NCBI GenBank assembly: GCA_000507305.1
Contig: DF239047.1
Coordinates: 314,771 to 378,770 of the forward strand
From: Breviolum minutum Mf 1.05b.01
Lineage: Eukaryota > Sar > Dinophyceae > Suessiales > Symbiodiniaceae
DNA: 64,000 nt
Direction: 5' to 3'
Position numbers and translations under genes: made by a program. The stretch's first letter is position 1. Each line of letters opens with the position of its first letter. The notes beneath the pieces were generated by a model. It was not told where the DNA came from. It saw only the letters and a program-made list of their open reading frames with translations, and ran no database searches. Of the stretch, positions 23,502 to 35,100 are shown piece by piece.

Positions 23502-25265
23502 TCACAGGTGAAGGTTGGGCAACTTGACGTCGAAGGCCAGAATCCTACGCGTTCCTTTGTAAGGCGTAGCAAACAGAAAGGAACATCCGAAGAAGAAGAA
23601 GCCCAAACACTGGAGGGGTTTGAGCCGGTAGAGCACCACTTTTGAGGGGTCAGGATTCTTAGGAATTTTCACTTTGTCGTCTGCCAACATTTCAAAACAT
23701 GAATTCCTTCTGTAAGATCTTCAAAGAAATAATTTGTGAACGCTGTAGCCAATGTTTTTGTTCAAACTATGTGATCTTCAGTGAAGAAATGTATGATCAT
23801 TTAATGGCACTCTTATGATCTCGAATGCATGTCATGTCTCGCATACCTTCACTTGTTATTTATGCATCAGGATAATATCGCTATTTCTTTTCCCACTTCA
23901 AGTGAGGTGAGAATCAAACACAACGGGGAAATCAACATGAACACTGTGACTGCATCCAAGAAAAACCCATCATTCTGGGTAGCATCGCTTCGTGTTTCGC
24001 CAATTACCCTCTAGTTTATACATTTCACCAACCATCACCTGAAATTGCCACATGGTGAATTGCAACAAAGCGTCGAATTCTTCCAGCAAAATGATATCAT
24101 TCTGCAAAATCTCCGGTCCGGTGCTCGAACCACCTTCGGAACCGACGACATCCTGGAGGAGAGTGCATCTCGAGACGCCACCGAAGGTAATCGTTGAGGA
24201 CAGGATTTTGTGGTTCTCCCGCGAAAAAATCCTGAGGAATTCCTACCCACTGGAATCAACCCTAGGGAATTCAATGAATAAGAAATATTATTCTTGTTTA
24301 GTTGAAAAACAGAAGGATGTAGAACCGCCAAGATACTTTGTGGGTGGTCCTATGGTAACACTACACAATAAAAAATGAATCTGTAGAACAAGCACTAAAA
24401 GTAACCTCAATCAACGCCGCAGAAAAACAGCCCCGCGAACACATTATATACTGCAATTAATTCTTGAAAGATGCCGCATAATAACTTCAATAAACATCAC
24501 CTACCAAAAACAAAACTGACACTTACGCATCAGATCAGTTTGGTGCTTTCATTACACCATGTTGACAACCGCATTTTCCTGCAACATAATTTACCAACCC
24601 CCAAAAAAACGCTGGATGATTTCTAGTTGTGTTTTTTCACCACACAGATGAAAAACTTGGCAAATCAAACAAAATGGAAGGGTAAACAATAATAAGATCA
24701 CCGCCTAAAATTGTTTCGGAATTCCCCTTGGCAAGTTTCTGCACCGGCATTGGCAACATCTTGGTTTCTATGTTTTCAAGGTCGTTTTCTAAGTGCCCCC
24801 CCGAAAAATCCAACAAAAACCAATTTCACCAAGCTTCAAATTCCCGGAATGTTGCATCAATTTGGGGATGATGAAATGTTGAAAATCCCATTCGCAAAAC
24901 ACCAGTGACTGGATAGGGCCATTGTTATCATATGAAGTTGATCCCTATCTCCATCCATCCACCCCGCAGCTTCCTTGACACTCAAGACCACCTCGCCAAT
25001 GCCTTTGGGCAAAATATGTTCCAAAAGCCTCTTCAACATCTCACCAGTGGAAGTTTTCGGATCACGTGGAGCATCCACCTCAAGTCTCTGATCGATGAAA
25101 AGTTGTGGGAGAACAAACTACAAAGTTCAAAATTGGTGAGGAACTTGTAGTTATATAATGAGACAAACATACTTCAATAGATCTGGATTCTTTAAGCATC
25201 ACTTGCTCACTTGAAACACAATCAGTAGATGAACCTGTCAATGTACTGTGCCAATCGAGAAAACA
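23502..25265 (-). CDS. Multi-exon gene between the two Ubl-RCC1 copies, unknown product
   Basis: Four minus-strand exons can be read. About 25265-25173 has SSTDCVSSEQVMLKES and ends GAA|GTATG. 25087-24944 follows GATCAG| and has APRDPKTSTGEMLKRLLEHI and GIGEVVLSVKEAAGWMDGD; its donor appears to be GA. 24231-24039 follows CCTCAG|, has KILSSTITFGGVSRCTLLQD and ILLEEFDALLQFTMWQFQ, and ends CAG|GTGATG. 23680-23502 follows GGCAG|, has KVVLYRLKPLQCLGFFFFGC, a likely membrane segment, and ends with TGA. The last exon suggests an organelle- or membrane-associated protein. Exon linkage is assumed from strand and order, further exons may be missing, and no family is recognised. Confidence 0.5.
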
Positions 25266-25269
25266 TAGT

Positions 25270-25756
25270 AAATAGAATGTCACACCTCATATTTTCTTTA
25301 CTTCCTGGACGTCATATCTTTCAAACAATGTCCAACTGTTCTGTGTGAAGTTTTATCATGTCAGGCCTGAAGGGTATTCTACTGATGGCATACGAAATCT
25401 TGCACCAACTGAGATGTATAGAAATCAAACACTGGGAGGTGCAGCATTTCTTCCATCAAGAGTGGTAGAACTTGAATTGCTACTCTCAAGGGATTTTGAT
25501 CCTGTATTTTCATCGGTCATTTCCCTAAACGTCTCTCCCTCCATATTTGCCAACTAGTGCCAACAAAAAGAGAGGCTGATAAAAAAAAACGTGTGGTGCT
25601 TACTGTCAGCAAACAAAAACAAAAACAGTAGCCAAAGGTATCTTGTGAAAATGGATGATGCCAAATAGGGGGGGTGTTCTTGGATTGTGTCGGGACAAGT
25701 GATGCTTTAAACTTTGAAGTTTGAAGTCAGAGGTTTTATTTTATTAGCCAGGCCAC
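25270..25756. other. Intergenic; one open plus-strand block
   Basis: The plus strand 25345-25557 is open for 70 codons and reads protein-like (GYSTDGIRNLAPTEMYRNQT), but is AT-rich, lacks splice borders, and runs against the local minus-strand gene order. Left unassigned. Confidence 0.35.
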
Positions 25757-25857
25757 AACACATAGGATCCTTGTATGGTATATTTATCGTACCTACACGT
25801 GCCATAAATTTAATGCAAATGTAGGTACACATGCCATACATGGATCCTATGGGCAAG
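25757..25857. mobile_element. Family B element
   Basis: Inverted termini CATAGGATCCTTGTATGG and CCATACATGGATCCTATGGG with inner TACCTACA / TGTAGGTA arms. The terminal ATAGGATCC is preserved on both sides. Confidence 0.8.
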
Positions 25858-26413
25858 GAAATATTGGCAACATGAATTCTCTCAAAGCAAATAGAGCAGT
25901 GCTTCAACCAAAAAACTCAGGGCAAGTATGACATGTCAATCTAGATTCTAGATAGCTGATCTCCAGCCACTTCGCAAGTTTAGGATTGTACCAGTACCAT
26001 ACATTTCAACCAAAAGTGGCTCAGGGGAGTCTTTTTTTTCTTGGGAGTTCCTAAGATTTAAGACATGTCCATAGGGTCAGTTTTCTGATCTCCTCGACTC
26101 CAATAGACTCTTCTCGGGGCAAAACCAGTGTGAAATGGTGTGATATCTTTTATTGGAAATCATCCACAACAAGTTTCCGGTACATTTCACATTTTCTTAT
26201 CCGCCTTGTATTCCGTATACCGTGTACCTTAGACAAAAATTCAATCTGGGTTCGAAAGTATCCTCAAAAACAAAAGGACAGCAAACCTGAACAAGCTTGA
26301 TGTGTCCCAGCTCAGGCAGCACCGGCATTTCTTCTCCTCTAAGACACCGAGCTGGAATCTTTCAGTAAAACACCCGGCAAACAACCACACATACACACAC
26401 ACACACCACTGGA

Positions 26414-27502
26414 CTAAAGATCCTTCAGCTGATCTCGAACTGCCGAACTGTCTCCGCCATAGTGTGGATCACCCCAAGTAACGATGGATCCATCTTCAAG
26501 AATCGCAGCAAATGCCCTACTTTTGGCTTGAATCTGCTGCACACCCCTGAGCTCATCTCGAACTGCGCAACTGTCACCGCCAAAGTCTGCATCACCCCAG
26601 CTCACAACAGATCCATCTTCCAGGATCGCAGCAAATGCCTTACCTGTGGCTTGAATCTGCAGCACATCCTTGAGCTGACCTTGAACTGCAGAACTGTCAC
26701 CACCAGAGTCTGCGTTGCCCCAGGTAACAACGGATCCATCTTCAAGAATGGCAGCAAAGGCATCACATGTGGCTTGAATCTGCTGCGCACCCTTGAGCTG
26801 ACCTTGAACTGCTGAACTGTCACCACCGCTGCCTGCATGACCCCAGGTAACCACGGATCCATCTCCCAGAATCGCAGCAAAGGCCATAAGTGTGGCTTGA
26901 ATCTGCTGCACACTCCTGAGCTGATCTTGAACTGCAGAACTGTCTCCGCCACGGAGTGCATCACCCCAGGTGACCACGGATCCATCTCTCAGAATCGCAG
27001 CAAACGCATGACTCGTGGCTTGAATCTGCTGGACACCCTTGAGCTGATCTTGAACTGCCAAATTGTTACCGCCAGCAAAGTCATTACCCCAGGTTACCAC
27101 GGATCCATCTCCCAGAATCGCAGCAAAGGCCTGGCTCGTGGCTTGAATCTGTTGGACACCCTTGAGCTGGTCTCGCACTGCCGAACTGTCACCTTCACAG
27201 CCTGCATCACCCCAGGTAACGATCGCGTTATCTCCATGACACCACAAGGCAAAGGCACCGTGTGTTGCTGCCAATTGTGGTTGAAGTATTAGAGCTGCAA
27301 GGCACTCTCGGTCCTCTATCTCTGCTTCTTCTAAGGTTTGCTCGAAATCGACCAGAACTTGATTCTTCGCTGTGAAAAGTCTGAGGTGTTTTTTTCCAAA
27401 GGCTCTTTGGGCCGCAGTCTTTAAGTCTTGCACCGTGGAAGAAGGGAGAAGTGTCAGAAGTTCAGCATGCCCATTCGGCAAGGCTACATTTATCTGAAGC
27501 AT
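26414..27502 (-). CDS. Ubl-RCC1 repeat protein, copy 2 (intact, intronless)
   Basis: A 362-residue protein with no introns. Residues 1 to about 80 look like a ubiquitin-like fold (MLQINVALPNGHAELLTLLP, then a basic helix and IEDRECLAALILQP). Seven 41-residue (123-bp) repeats follow, with consensus AFAAILGDGSVVTWG..GG.SSAV.DQLKGVQQIQAT. The W-G and GG positions match RCC1/HERC-type propeller blades, and seven blades is the usual number for a closed RCC1 propeller. Such Ubl-RCC1 proteins form a large family in dinoflagellates and are often annotated by similarity to HERC ligases; no HECT domain is present here, so ligase function should not be assumed. A candidate spliced-leader acceptor (CGTCTCAG) ends four bases before the ATG. 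Confidence 0.85.
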   Translation of the reverse strand: MLQINVALPNGHAELLTLLPSSTVQDLKTAAQRAFGKKHLRLFTAKNQVLVDFEQTLEEAEIEDRECLAALILQPQLAATHGAFALWCHGDNAIVTWGDAGCEGDSSAVRDQLKGVQQIQATSQAFAAILGDGSVVTWGNDFAGGNNLAVQDQLKGVQQIQATSHAFAAILRDGSVVTWGDALRGGDSSAVQDQLRSVQQIQATLMAFAAILGDGSVVTWGHAGSGGDSSAVQGQLKGAQQIQATCDAFAAILEDGSVVTWGNADSGGDSSAVQGQLKDVLQIQATGKAFAAILEDGSVVSWGDADFGGDSCAVRDELRGVQQIQAKSRAFAAILEDGSIVTWGDPHYGGDSSAVRDQLKDL

Positions 27503-27680
27503 CGAGCTGAGACGTCCTCAAAATCTTGACGACTTCAAAGCATCAGCAATGAATCTCCACTTCACACTTTGATGAAAAAACCTGCGGTTTATCCCACATT
27601 CCACAAGGATCAATGGTTAATAAGCCCTTGATGTGTTCAATGAAACATATTGGTTCTTGAATCCATCTGAAGCTTTCCCA
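27503..27680. repeat. Duplicated 5' flank of Ubl-RCC1 copy 2
   Basis: Matches 23144-23310 almost base for base through GATGAAAAAACCTGCGG and CCACAAGGATCAA, then the two flanks diverge. It marks one end of the tandem duplication. Confidence 0.8.
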
Positions 27681-27689
27681 AAGCCTCTG

Positions 27690-28631
27690 AATATCCTTCC
27701 TGCGACGAGAGAAATGTTTCAAGGGCTTCCGGTATCACCCTTAACAGCATGCTCGAACATGTTTCCAGGGGTTTCTGTCGGCAGCGACAAGTTTCCATGA
27801 CTTTCTTGGAAGAAGAGATACACACATTTGAATTCGAAACATGTTCTGATTGCATACAAAATTTCAAGGGGTACATCTGATAAAATGTGAGTATCATCTG
27901 ATGCAATGATATACTATGATGATATCTCAGCATCTCATCTGAAGAAAACTGATGTAACCTGAAAATGGACCCCTGGAAGAGGAGAGTCCCTTTGGAAATC
28001 ACCATGTTCAGGTTCTATGTTAAATTTCGGGGGTGTATTTCTTTAACCTTCCAAAACAGCACATCCAAACCACACCTCTGCGTCCGCTGGTCTCTCAGGA
28101 TCAGGACATGCAGGTGTCTTCTCTGCTACTCCTTCCTCCTGGCGAATGACAAATGACGGCCTCAGAGTTTTAATATGATCACTTTCCAACTGGAGAATTC
28201 TGATAGAAAGGGTACTGCATGAAAATCAATAAAGGTTTGAGTCTACTTTGAGTCTGAAATGATTCCTCTATTCAATGACCATTGGTGATGAGTATGGCTC
28301 GTCGTGACCATCCAGTCCCGAAAGACCATCCAGTCCCGAAAAAGATCAAAACTGTCCATGTCAGGATGAAACTGGCCATATCTGTCTTCGCAAAAACGCC
28401 ACTGGTTAAGGCATATGTAAATATCACCTTGATAATAGGACGGAATAAAAATAAGTCATATCGTGGCATCTTTTCTGACATGCTTCTCCTGTATGTAGTG
28501 TGTGTATATATATATACCTTAAATCTTATGTCTTATATTCTATCCATGCATATATAATCATATTTTTGTACACATTTATATCTGGTGACCTATACCTTTT
28601 ATATCTATCGGATCCATCCCCACAATTTTTT
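27690..28631. other. Intergenic, no supported gene
   Basis: Contains a half copy of family C near 27963-28040 (TATGTTAAATTTCGGGGGTG) and a short internal direct repeat (CCATCCAGTCCCGAAA, twice) at 28308-28340. Confidence 0.45.
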
Positions 28632-29417
28632 TCACACCTCCAAGCGCTCGTAGCCAATCCGTTCATAAAAACGCACGGCCGAGGCCAAGGATCGCAGTCG
28701 AACCTCGCCCGGTTGGAAGCCCTGGCGGCCATGGGTTCGGTGGAAAAACTGACCCCAAAAACGAAAAGGAAACTAGATTATTATTGGACCTGGAGTTTTT
28801 TGCCATGATTATGGGAGGAAGGGTAAAAATCTCAATAGCAAAATAGCCTGTCCTTCTCAACCTATGCAAGATATTTGTGATTGAAATCATGGCTTCCCCC
28901 ATAGAAGCATTGGTTTCGCAACGACCCATTACTGCTGTCGATATAGTAAGGCACAACTGATACGAATGTATTCTCGGAAACGCAACCAGTTCAGCACTTG
29001 GGAGTCAGGTGCCTGTTGAGTCACGACTCCCAACATGGCAGCACGATCTTCCGCCACTTTCCTGGTACCGTTCGGAAATGAAGTTACAGCATGGCACCGA
29101 AAATGTCATGGATATCTAGATATAATAATTGCATCCACTCCATGTTCTTTTCAAGTTTCTGAGATCCGTCAGATGTTGAGATGATCTGAGCCTCATCGAT
29201 TGGGGTGTTGCATTTCCCCATCTTCCCCCCATTTCCTCGTTCATTTGGCCTCCTTCTTGAGAGAACGGGGTGTTTTTCAGGCTATGAAGCAGGATCTAAA
29301 TGTTGCTAAGAATCATCAGCTGCCGTCCATAGCCTTTTCCACGATGCTTGTCAGCCACACCCACAGCGCCTTTCAAAGTTACGAAGTACATTCGTGTGCT
29401 GCCAATCACAAGAGCCT
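28632..29417 (-). CDS. GNAT-family N-acetyltransferase, C-terminal exons
   Basis: Acetyl-CoA-dependent acyltransferase of unknown substrate. Three minus-strand exons can be read. 29417 to about 29310 follows CCATAG| and encodes a beta strand (STRMYFVTLKGAVGVAD) and the acetyl-CoA loop KHRGKGYGRQLM, the R/Q-x-x-G-x-G signature of GNAT motif A. 29061-28958 follows ACCAG|, encodes AEDRAAMLGVVTQQAPDSQV and ends at TATCA|GTTGTG. 28748-28632 follows GGTCAG| and encodes GEVRLRSLASAVRFYERIGY then ERLEV and a stop, the motif B end of GNAT proteins. The middle exon is not typical GNAT sequence. The N-terminal part should lie upstream, possibly in the exons near 30.1 and 30.6 kb. Confidence 0.75.
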
Positions 29418-30089
29418 CTATGGGAAAACAAATTCACAGCGCATAAGGGGCGCGCCTACACTGACACCAGGAACAGGTGGGCCCCAGGTCTTGTAAGCCA
29501 AGAAGCCAAGCAAATCTAACCTAGGTCGACAGATCGTCCGTGACTGCATGCAGAAAAGAAAACAACCTGTCTCACGTGAACGTTGGCTAATTCACCTCTT
29601 TTTTGAGGCGTGTTTGAAAGCTGTTTTGGGGGCTTGTGGGTGTACTAATGGTGTCCAAAGAAGCTAGCCAGGCTCCGGAAAGAACAGTGCACCGGTGCAC
29701 CACTCATCACAACAAAAGGGCGTGTCAAACCGATGCAAAGCCTTGTGTACTTCTACATCAAGACCAAAAATTCATATAATGGAAATGGTGAAAAAAGTCC
29801 CCAATATAACATCACCAAGAACATCATGAATGAAACCCTTGGACAAAAAATTCAACAAAAAGCCCAAGCAACGCAGGATCTTCATCTGGGCGTTGCTCCA
29901 CCAGCAAGCTCAGCTTTAAATTAAAGTCCTTTCCAGATGGCCGATTGAGACTTTCAAAACTTTCAGCAAGTTTTGAAAAACTTCAAACATCGAAAACCTT
30001 GAGAACTATAAACCCATGAGAGGACAGCTTTCAGAATAGCTTCAAACACCACTCAATTTTCATAAGGGAACAAAATTTTGGAGCCCAAC

Positions 30090-30165
30090 CTGCTGCGCTC
30101 GTCGAAAGTTCTTGAGGTCGGCACCAAACCTTGTGACCACAGAATTAGAAGTGTTTCCACATGTT
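30090..30165 (-). CDS. Probable exon, linkage unknown
   Basis: Minus-strand reading NSVVTRFGADLKNFRRAQQ ends at a CAGCAG|GTTGGG donor. The acceptor side is not resolved. It lies between the eEF3-like and GNAT exons on the same strand, so it could belong to either. Confidence 0.4.
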
Positions 30166-30548
30166 GTCGTCATGCAAATGGGGGAAACTTCCATTTAAAC
30201 TCCTGTACAATGATCTCACCAAAACATGAGAATAGCAGCCAATTCAGAGGTGGCCAAAAGGTCAGTCACTATTTGATGGAAACCACTACAGTATGTAGAA
30301 TCCAATATCCTCACATCATCGCAGGAATCCTAGGTCCTACGAATTGCCCTGTCTAAAAGATTCGTTTTGGTCGGCAAAAAAAGATGTGTTTGCAGTCGTT
30401 GTGAATAGTCAGGCCTCTTGCATAGCTCAATACAAGTATTTTGCAATGCAAAATAAATAAACAATTATCTTGGAATGACTCATGTTTTGCAAACCCACCA
30501 TGATTTTGGGGAGGAAGGAAAGCACCCATCAGAACCACCACCCATAGC

Positions 30549-30655
30549 TAGGTATCCCCAACTCCTCCAGCAACAGCTCAGAGAGTTGTTCATCGATGAC
30601 TTCACCCAAGCCCGAAATGGCCTCAACTGCCGTTGCGCCAACGCCGTTGTTTTAA
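30549..30655 (-). CDS. Probable exon with a GC donor, linkage unknown
   Basis: The minus strand encodes VGATAVEAISGLGEVIDEQL and SELLLEELGIPS, an acidic helical segment, ending ATACCTA|GCTATG, a GC-type donor. The upstream border is uncertain. It may be part of the GNAT gene or of a separate gene. Confidence 0.5.
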
Positions 30656-30873
30656 GTAAAGATGGGAGGGCAACGTCGCGCAAAGGCAGGTTGATGATAT
30701 CAAAAAGAAAAGGAATTGCCCTCAGAACCGTGAACAGAAGGGGAAAATGCAGGCACCATAGTCGAAGTTGTGATCACTACTTTGGGGAAAGATTCTGCAC
30801 TGCTTTATGAAGCTCAAACATCTGGAACGGAGTATCGACAGCCATTGAAATGGATCTGATTGACACCCGTCAC

Positions 30874-30945
30874 ATCCCATCACCACATATCACCGCATAT
30901 CACCACATTTCACCACATTTCACCAGATATCACCGCATATCATTA
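30874..30945. repeat. Short tandem repeat of CATATCACCG/A type
   Basis: Five to six units of 10-11 bases (CACCACATAT, CACCGCATAT, CACCACATTT). Confidence 0.8.
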
Positions 30946-31302
30946 CCATTGCTTAGTCTTTATTGCCATCCTTTTCAAGGCACATAAGCATCGTCAACAT
31001 CTGGATCCTGAAGGGCCACGTCATTGAGAAGCACTTCCTGACAAGAGATTGCTGCACCGAGGCAACTCGTTGAATCAATCAATCTTTGGACTGAAAACAA
31101 AGACTGCGAATCAACAAGTATACTATTGAGTCCATGAGACTTCAAGAATCACACTGTGGTTGTTCCCATCTTAACATGCTTGCCATTCAATGTTGCCACT
31201 GCTGGTATTTCCATCTGGACGAATTTGATGAATTCAAGCTGAATTCAGGCATCAACCTCACTCAAACCCTGAAATCAAAACTAGAAACGACATTCCACCG
31301 AC

Positions 31303-31605
31303 CTTCAGTTCGTGGAGTTCATCTTCCAACTGCCATAGCTCCTCTCAAGTCAGGAATAGGATCTTCAGTCATGGAACAGTTTCCCAGTTCCACTTCCAAA
31401 CTCTGTAAACACACATCCGAAATTTCAAATGTTTGAATCATCCTAAGCATGCCATGCTAGACACACTTACATCATGTACCCATCTCCTTGTCCGTCAAGG
31501 GCTTCCTCCGATGCTCACGAATCCGTTGCTCGATGGCCTGGAGGTGTTGACGTTCCTGCCTTAGAGTCGGCAGATGCTTCGGCCCTGGGGTTGAGATCAC
31601 CTTTT
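31303..31605 (-). CDS. Two helical, charged exons, linkage unknown
   Basis: About 31605-31480 encodes PGPKHLPTLRQERQHLQAIE, QRIREHRRKPLTDKEM and ends ATGG|GTACAT (GT donor). About 31345-31303 is a possible microexon encoding EELWQLEDELHELK before AAG|GTCGGT. Both look like a charged coiled-coil tail. They follow the eEF3-like exons on the same strand; eEF3 proteins end in a lysine-rich tail, so this could be a diverged C-terminus, but that is a guess. Confidence 0.45.
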
Positions 31606-31834
31606 GGAGAGTTAAAACGCGTCAAAGAAACGCAAAAATGTTGAGAGAATGTCGCTGAACTGCAGTTGTATCATTTCAACTTGCTTCTTTTCGAATTTTT
31701 AGCAGCAAACTATATCAAAAATGGTATTAGCCAAAGTCGATGGAAGGGAAGAATCCTTTGGGGGAAGCAACAATGTCTGCTTCTACCTTGAATATGGGTA
31801 TGGCCATAGCAGCAAATCCGGAAGGGTTGACTCT

Positions 31835-32012
31835 TCACAGCCAAAACGCATCATCCTTGAAACATTCAGCATCCTTCGGATGCGTTGTGACCTTCCACTC
31901 CCACCTAAAATTGATGGTATCACGGTACACGCCAGGAACTTCCAAAGTCTTGGCATTCACGCGGGCATCATCCTCCGAACACCAAGATTTGGATGGTTGC
32001 GTCTGAGTAACC
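31835..32012 (-). CDS. Probable exon downstream of the eEF3-like ABC exons
   Basis: Minus-strand exon with TQTQPSKSWCSEDDARVNAK, TLEVPGVYRDTINFRWEWKV and AECFKDDAFWL, running to a TGA at 31835-31837 unless spliced earlier. An acceptor-like GTTACTCAG lies at its start. It does not match the eEF3 C-terminus known to me. The Trp-rich segment is distinctive but unassigned. Confidence 0.5.
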
Positions 32013-32142
32013 CGCCATGTTTATCTCGGCAAGAATCTCTCAGCAGGAAAAAAAACGTGTCTAGCTGCTAGCTCATGAATAAAGAATCATCTCTTGTAAG
32101 TTTGTGTTTTTTTTTAGCTGGGGCATCTGTTCACCACACCCC

Positions 32143-35100
32143 GGTTCTGCGCCTTGAGATGTTCGATGTGGAGCACCCCATCATCCATAAACCATTTCTC
32201 TGTCGCTAAGCTGCGCAGGGTTTCCTGATGTGCCAATGCTTGGGTGAAGAAAATCCTTTGTGAATGCTGGATACGAAGGTATCTCAACCTTTTTTTGGGG
32301 ACCTTGAAAACAAAATAAAAAACCTGCTCCCAAAAAAGTTGGAGTGGATGCCTTTACAATCTTTAGTGTCTTCCCAACCGGCATCTCATATGGCCGTATG
32401 GCCGTATGGCGCCAACTCTTACAGCCAAGTGGTAGAGGAGATGCCAACTTTGGCACAACCGAGGAGTATGGATGAAACTTCAAACAGTAAGAATCTGTAT
32501 TTTTGGAAGACCCCAAAATAGCAGGATCCACAGAACCCACTGTTTCTGGGGACATGTTTTGGTTCAAAATCCTTGATAACCTCAATTCTGCCACTTGACT
32601 CATCATCACAGATTTGTCGCTGGAAGCGGCGATGATTTGTGACATGTGTAACCCCCTAAACACTCCTAAACAAATACAGTATTGATTTGATATTGGGAAA
32701 TATTGAGAATGCAGGCAGCCAACTTTTTGAGATAACCCTTTGTGTTCAAAGAAAACTGCCAGATTTGGGGTACATGGCTTCAATCATGAATTGCGGATTC
32801 AACCAAAAACTTCCAAGTCGTTTTGCCCAACAGCTGTCGAGCTTCATTTTCAGTCACCAAAATGACACCACCTGCAAAGCGATCAATGGCAAAGCGCAAA
32901 GCCTCCAAGTCCTGTGTGCAAAAATGGCGTTGCAAAAATGCCTTTGTTTATGGGGCCTTGTTCATGCTACACCCCCGGAAAACTAAGATGGAACCCCAAA
33001 AAAAGGGAGCTTTGGATGATAATGTTCATGTTCAAAAAGGTGATTTTCAGGTTCCAGTCGTTTGTTTTTGTGAGAGGTTCGCAAATTTGCATGTTCATTA
33101 GGCATAGAAAGGAAAGGTGATGGCTCCCTGCTTGGCGACACCCGCTGTCCTCGCTGTCGACATAGTCCCCCAACTCATCCAAGATCAGAATGTGAGGATG
33201 CTGCCACAATGCCGCGGCCAACACAATCCTGGTGAATGGAGTGATGAAGAAAAGAAAAAAGTCAAGATCAAAGACTGGCAGTGCAAAAGCTCCAAAACAC
33301 ATCATCAAATCTCTCAACTTCCCAAAATCAAACAGAAACACTTCAGTACCACTTTCATTCTTACAAGCAACCATCTTTTTCACAAAAGGGCCTTTCACAA
33401 CACCCAGAGATAAAAAACCACCGATGTTCATCAAATTCCACGCCACGGACCTGATCTTCATTGCTCGATTCAATTTGCCTGGCAAAAGATCCACATGCAA
33501 ACAGGGCGGTCCAAACGACGAACAAAAATTCCCCCAGGTGTTCTCAAAAAAACACAAGCGCCATAGGATACATGTATGGAAATGAATTGAATGGCAATTT
33601 ACCCACATTTAGCTTATTTCTAAGGTATTTATAGGTAAAAAATATAGTTAAATCTACCATACATAAATTTCATAAATCCTGACAATTTTTTTGCCAGGTG
33701 ACCCGTGGGCATCTGGCTAGCAGAGGCATCTACTTGGAAACAGCTCAAATGCTTTTGCACGTTCTGCTTTGTCAGCTCCTGAGAGATGCAGTGTCGGAGT
33801 TGGAGTTGGTTTCCAACAAAACGATTGAATCAAGCAGCACCCATCTAAAAAGCTCAGAAATCCTATAAAAACAGATCTATACATAACGTCCTTGGCTGAA
33901 TACGCGCAGGATGCCTGCCAGTCATCTTCCAACTGCATTAACTTGGCATATCCTTGGTTGACTGGTTCGCCAGTGGCCCCCGGGCCCCTCACCAACAATC
34001 CTCCAACCAAAATCCCCTGTTGATACAGGGATCATTATGTGACCAACCCAAAACAAGTCACTAATTTAAAGTGGCAAATCCCTCAAAAAGTACCATACAT
34101 TTCCAGCTTAGCTTGCTTGATTCCCTAAGAATCAACGGTAATTTAATGATCCGATTGTTGATATCCAACAGAAACCCATCCTTTACAGCAACCCAGCAAC
34201 CCATGGACGTTAGGATCTGCTTTGAGACCCAGGTCTTTTCCTCACATCGAAGCCATTTCACTTCATACCTGCGGGAAACACTTGGCGGTCTTGGCTTACG
34301 GGATTTTTCGTGAAATTCATCCCTAAGCTTTCCAACATGAACAAATCAAATCACGCAACGACTGGGGAAAATAGGAAAAAAAAACTCAAAATCATTTGCC
34401 AACACTGTTCCCAGATCTGGCTCCCAGATTCGGCGAAAAAGTCCTTCTTGCCAAGGAACTCAAATTCACCACTAACGGTGGAACGACGATCACAAATTTT
34501 GTCCGGTATGGCAAGTAAGGCCTCCGCCTGTTTCAGGTGCAGCTCTTCATTGACAACCATTGGACTATTGGACCATTGATCATCATGAACAGCCATGACA
34601 TAGCGGCAACACCAAAACTAAGATTGGAGAAAAGAGACCACCTCAAAATTTCATCAAACTAGAAAAGATGTACCACACAGCTTTTTTTTTGGGGGGGGGG
34701 GTGTTATTCTTATTTATATATCCCCAACAAGAAAACATCATCGTCTCTTTCGGTTCGGTTGAGTGAAATGAAATCCTTGATACTTCCAAAAGGCACCTTG
34801 TCACCCTGGCGTGGCACTTGCTTCGCATCCAAGTACCATCGAACTTTCCTGCCAGGTCATGGCTTGGTTGAAACTCGGAAAGTTATGTGAATTGTATGTT
34901 ATAAGTAACAAGTCCCACAGCCAATGATTTAAGATTGATGTCCTCAAGGCTTCTTCATCTTGTGAAATGTTGGAAGCAATGATCGCGGATTCTTTGTCCC
35001 CTCAGATGCAAAAAAGACTGGGAGAGAAGTTGCCATTTAGCCAAAAAAAAGACAGCTCACACAAACTCGCGAAAATCAGTGTGAAGATTCACAATGTATG

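Noticed and set aside
28526..28808. Plus-strand or alternative minus-strand proteins over the last GNAT exon
   Set aside because: Only one minus frame gives the GNAT C-terminal motif with a proper acceptor at 28749 and a stop; the other frames are shadows.
30880..30945. CRISPR-like array
   Set aside because: Units are only 10-11 bases with no spacers, so it is a simple tandem repeat; CRISPR is not expected in a nuclear genome.
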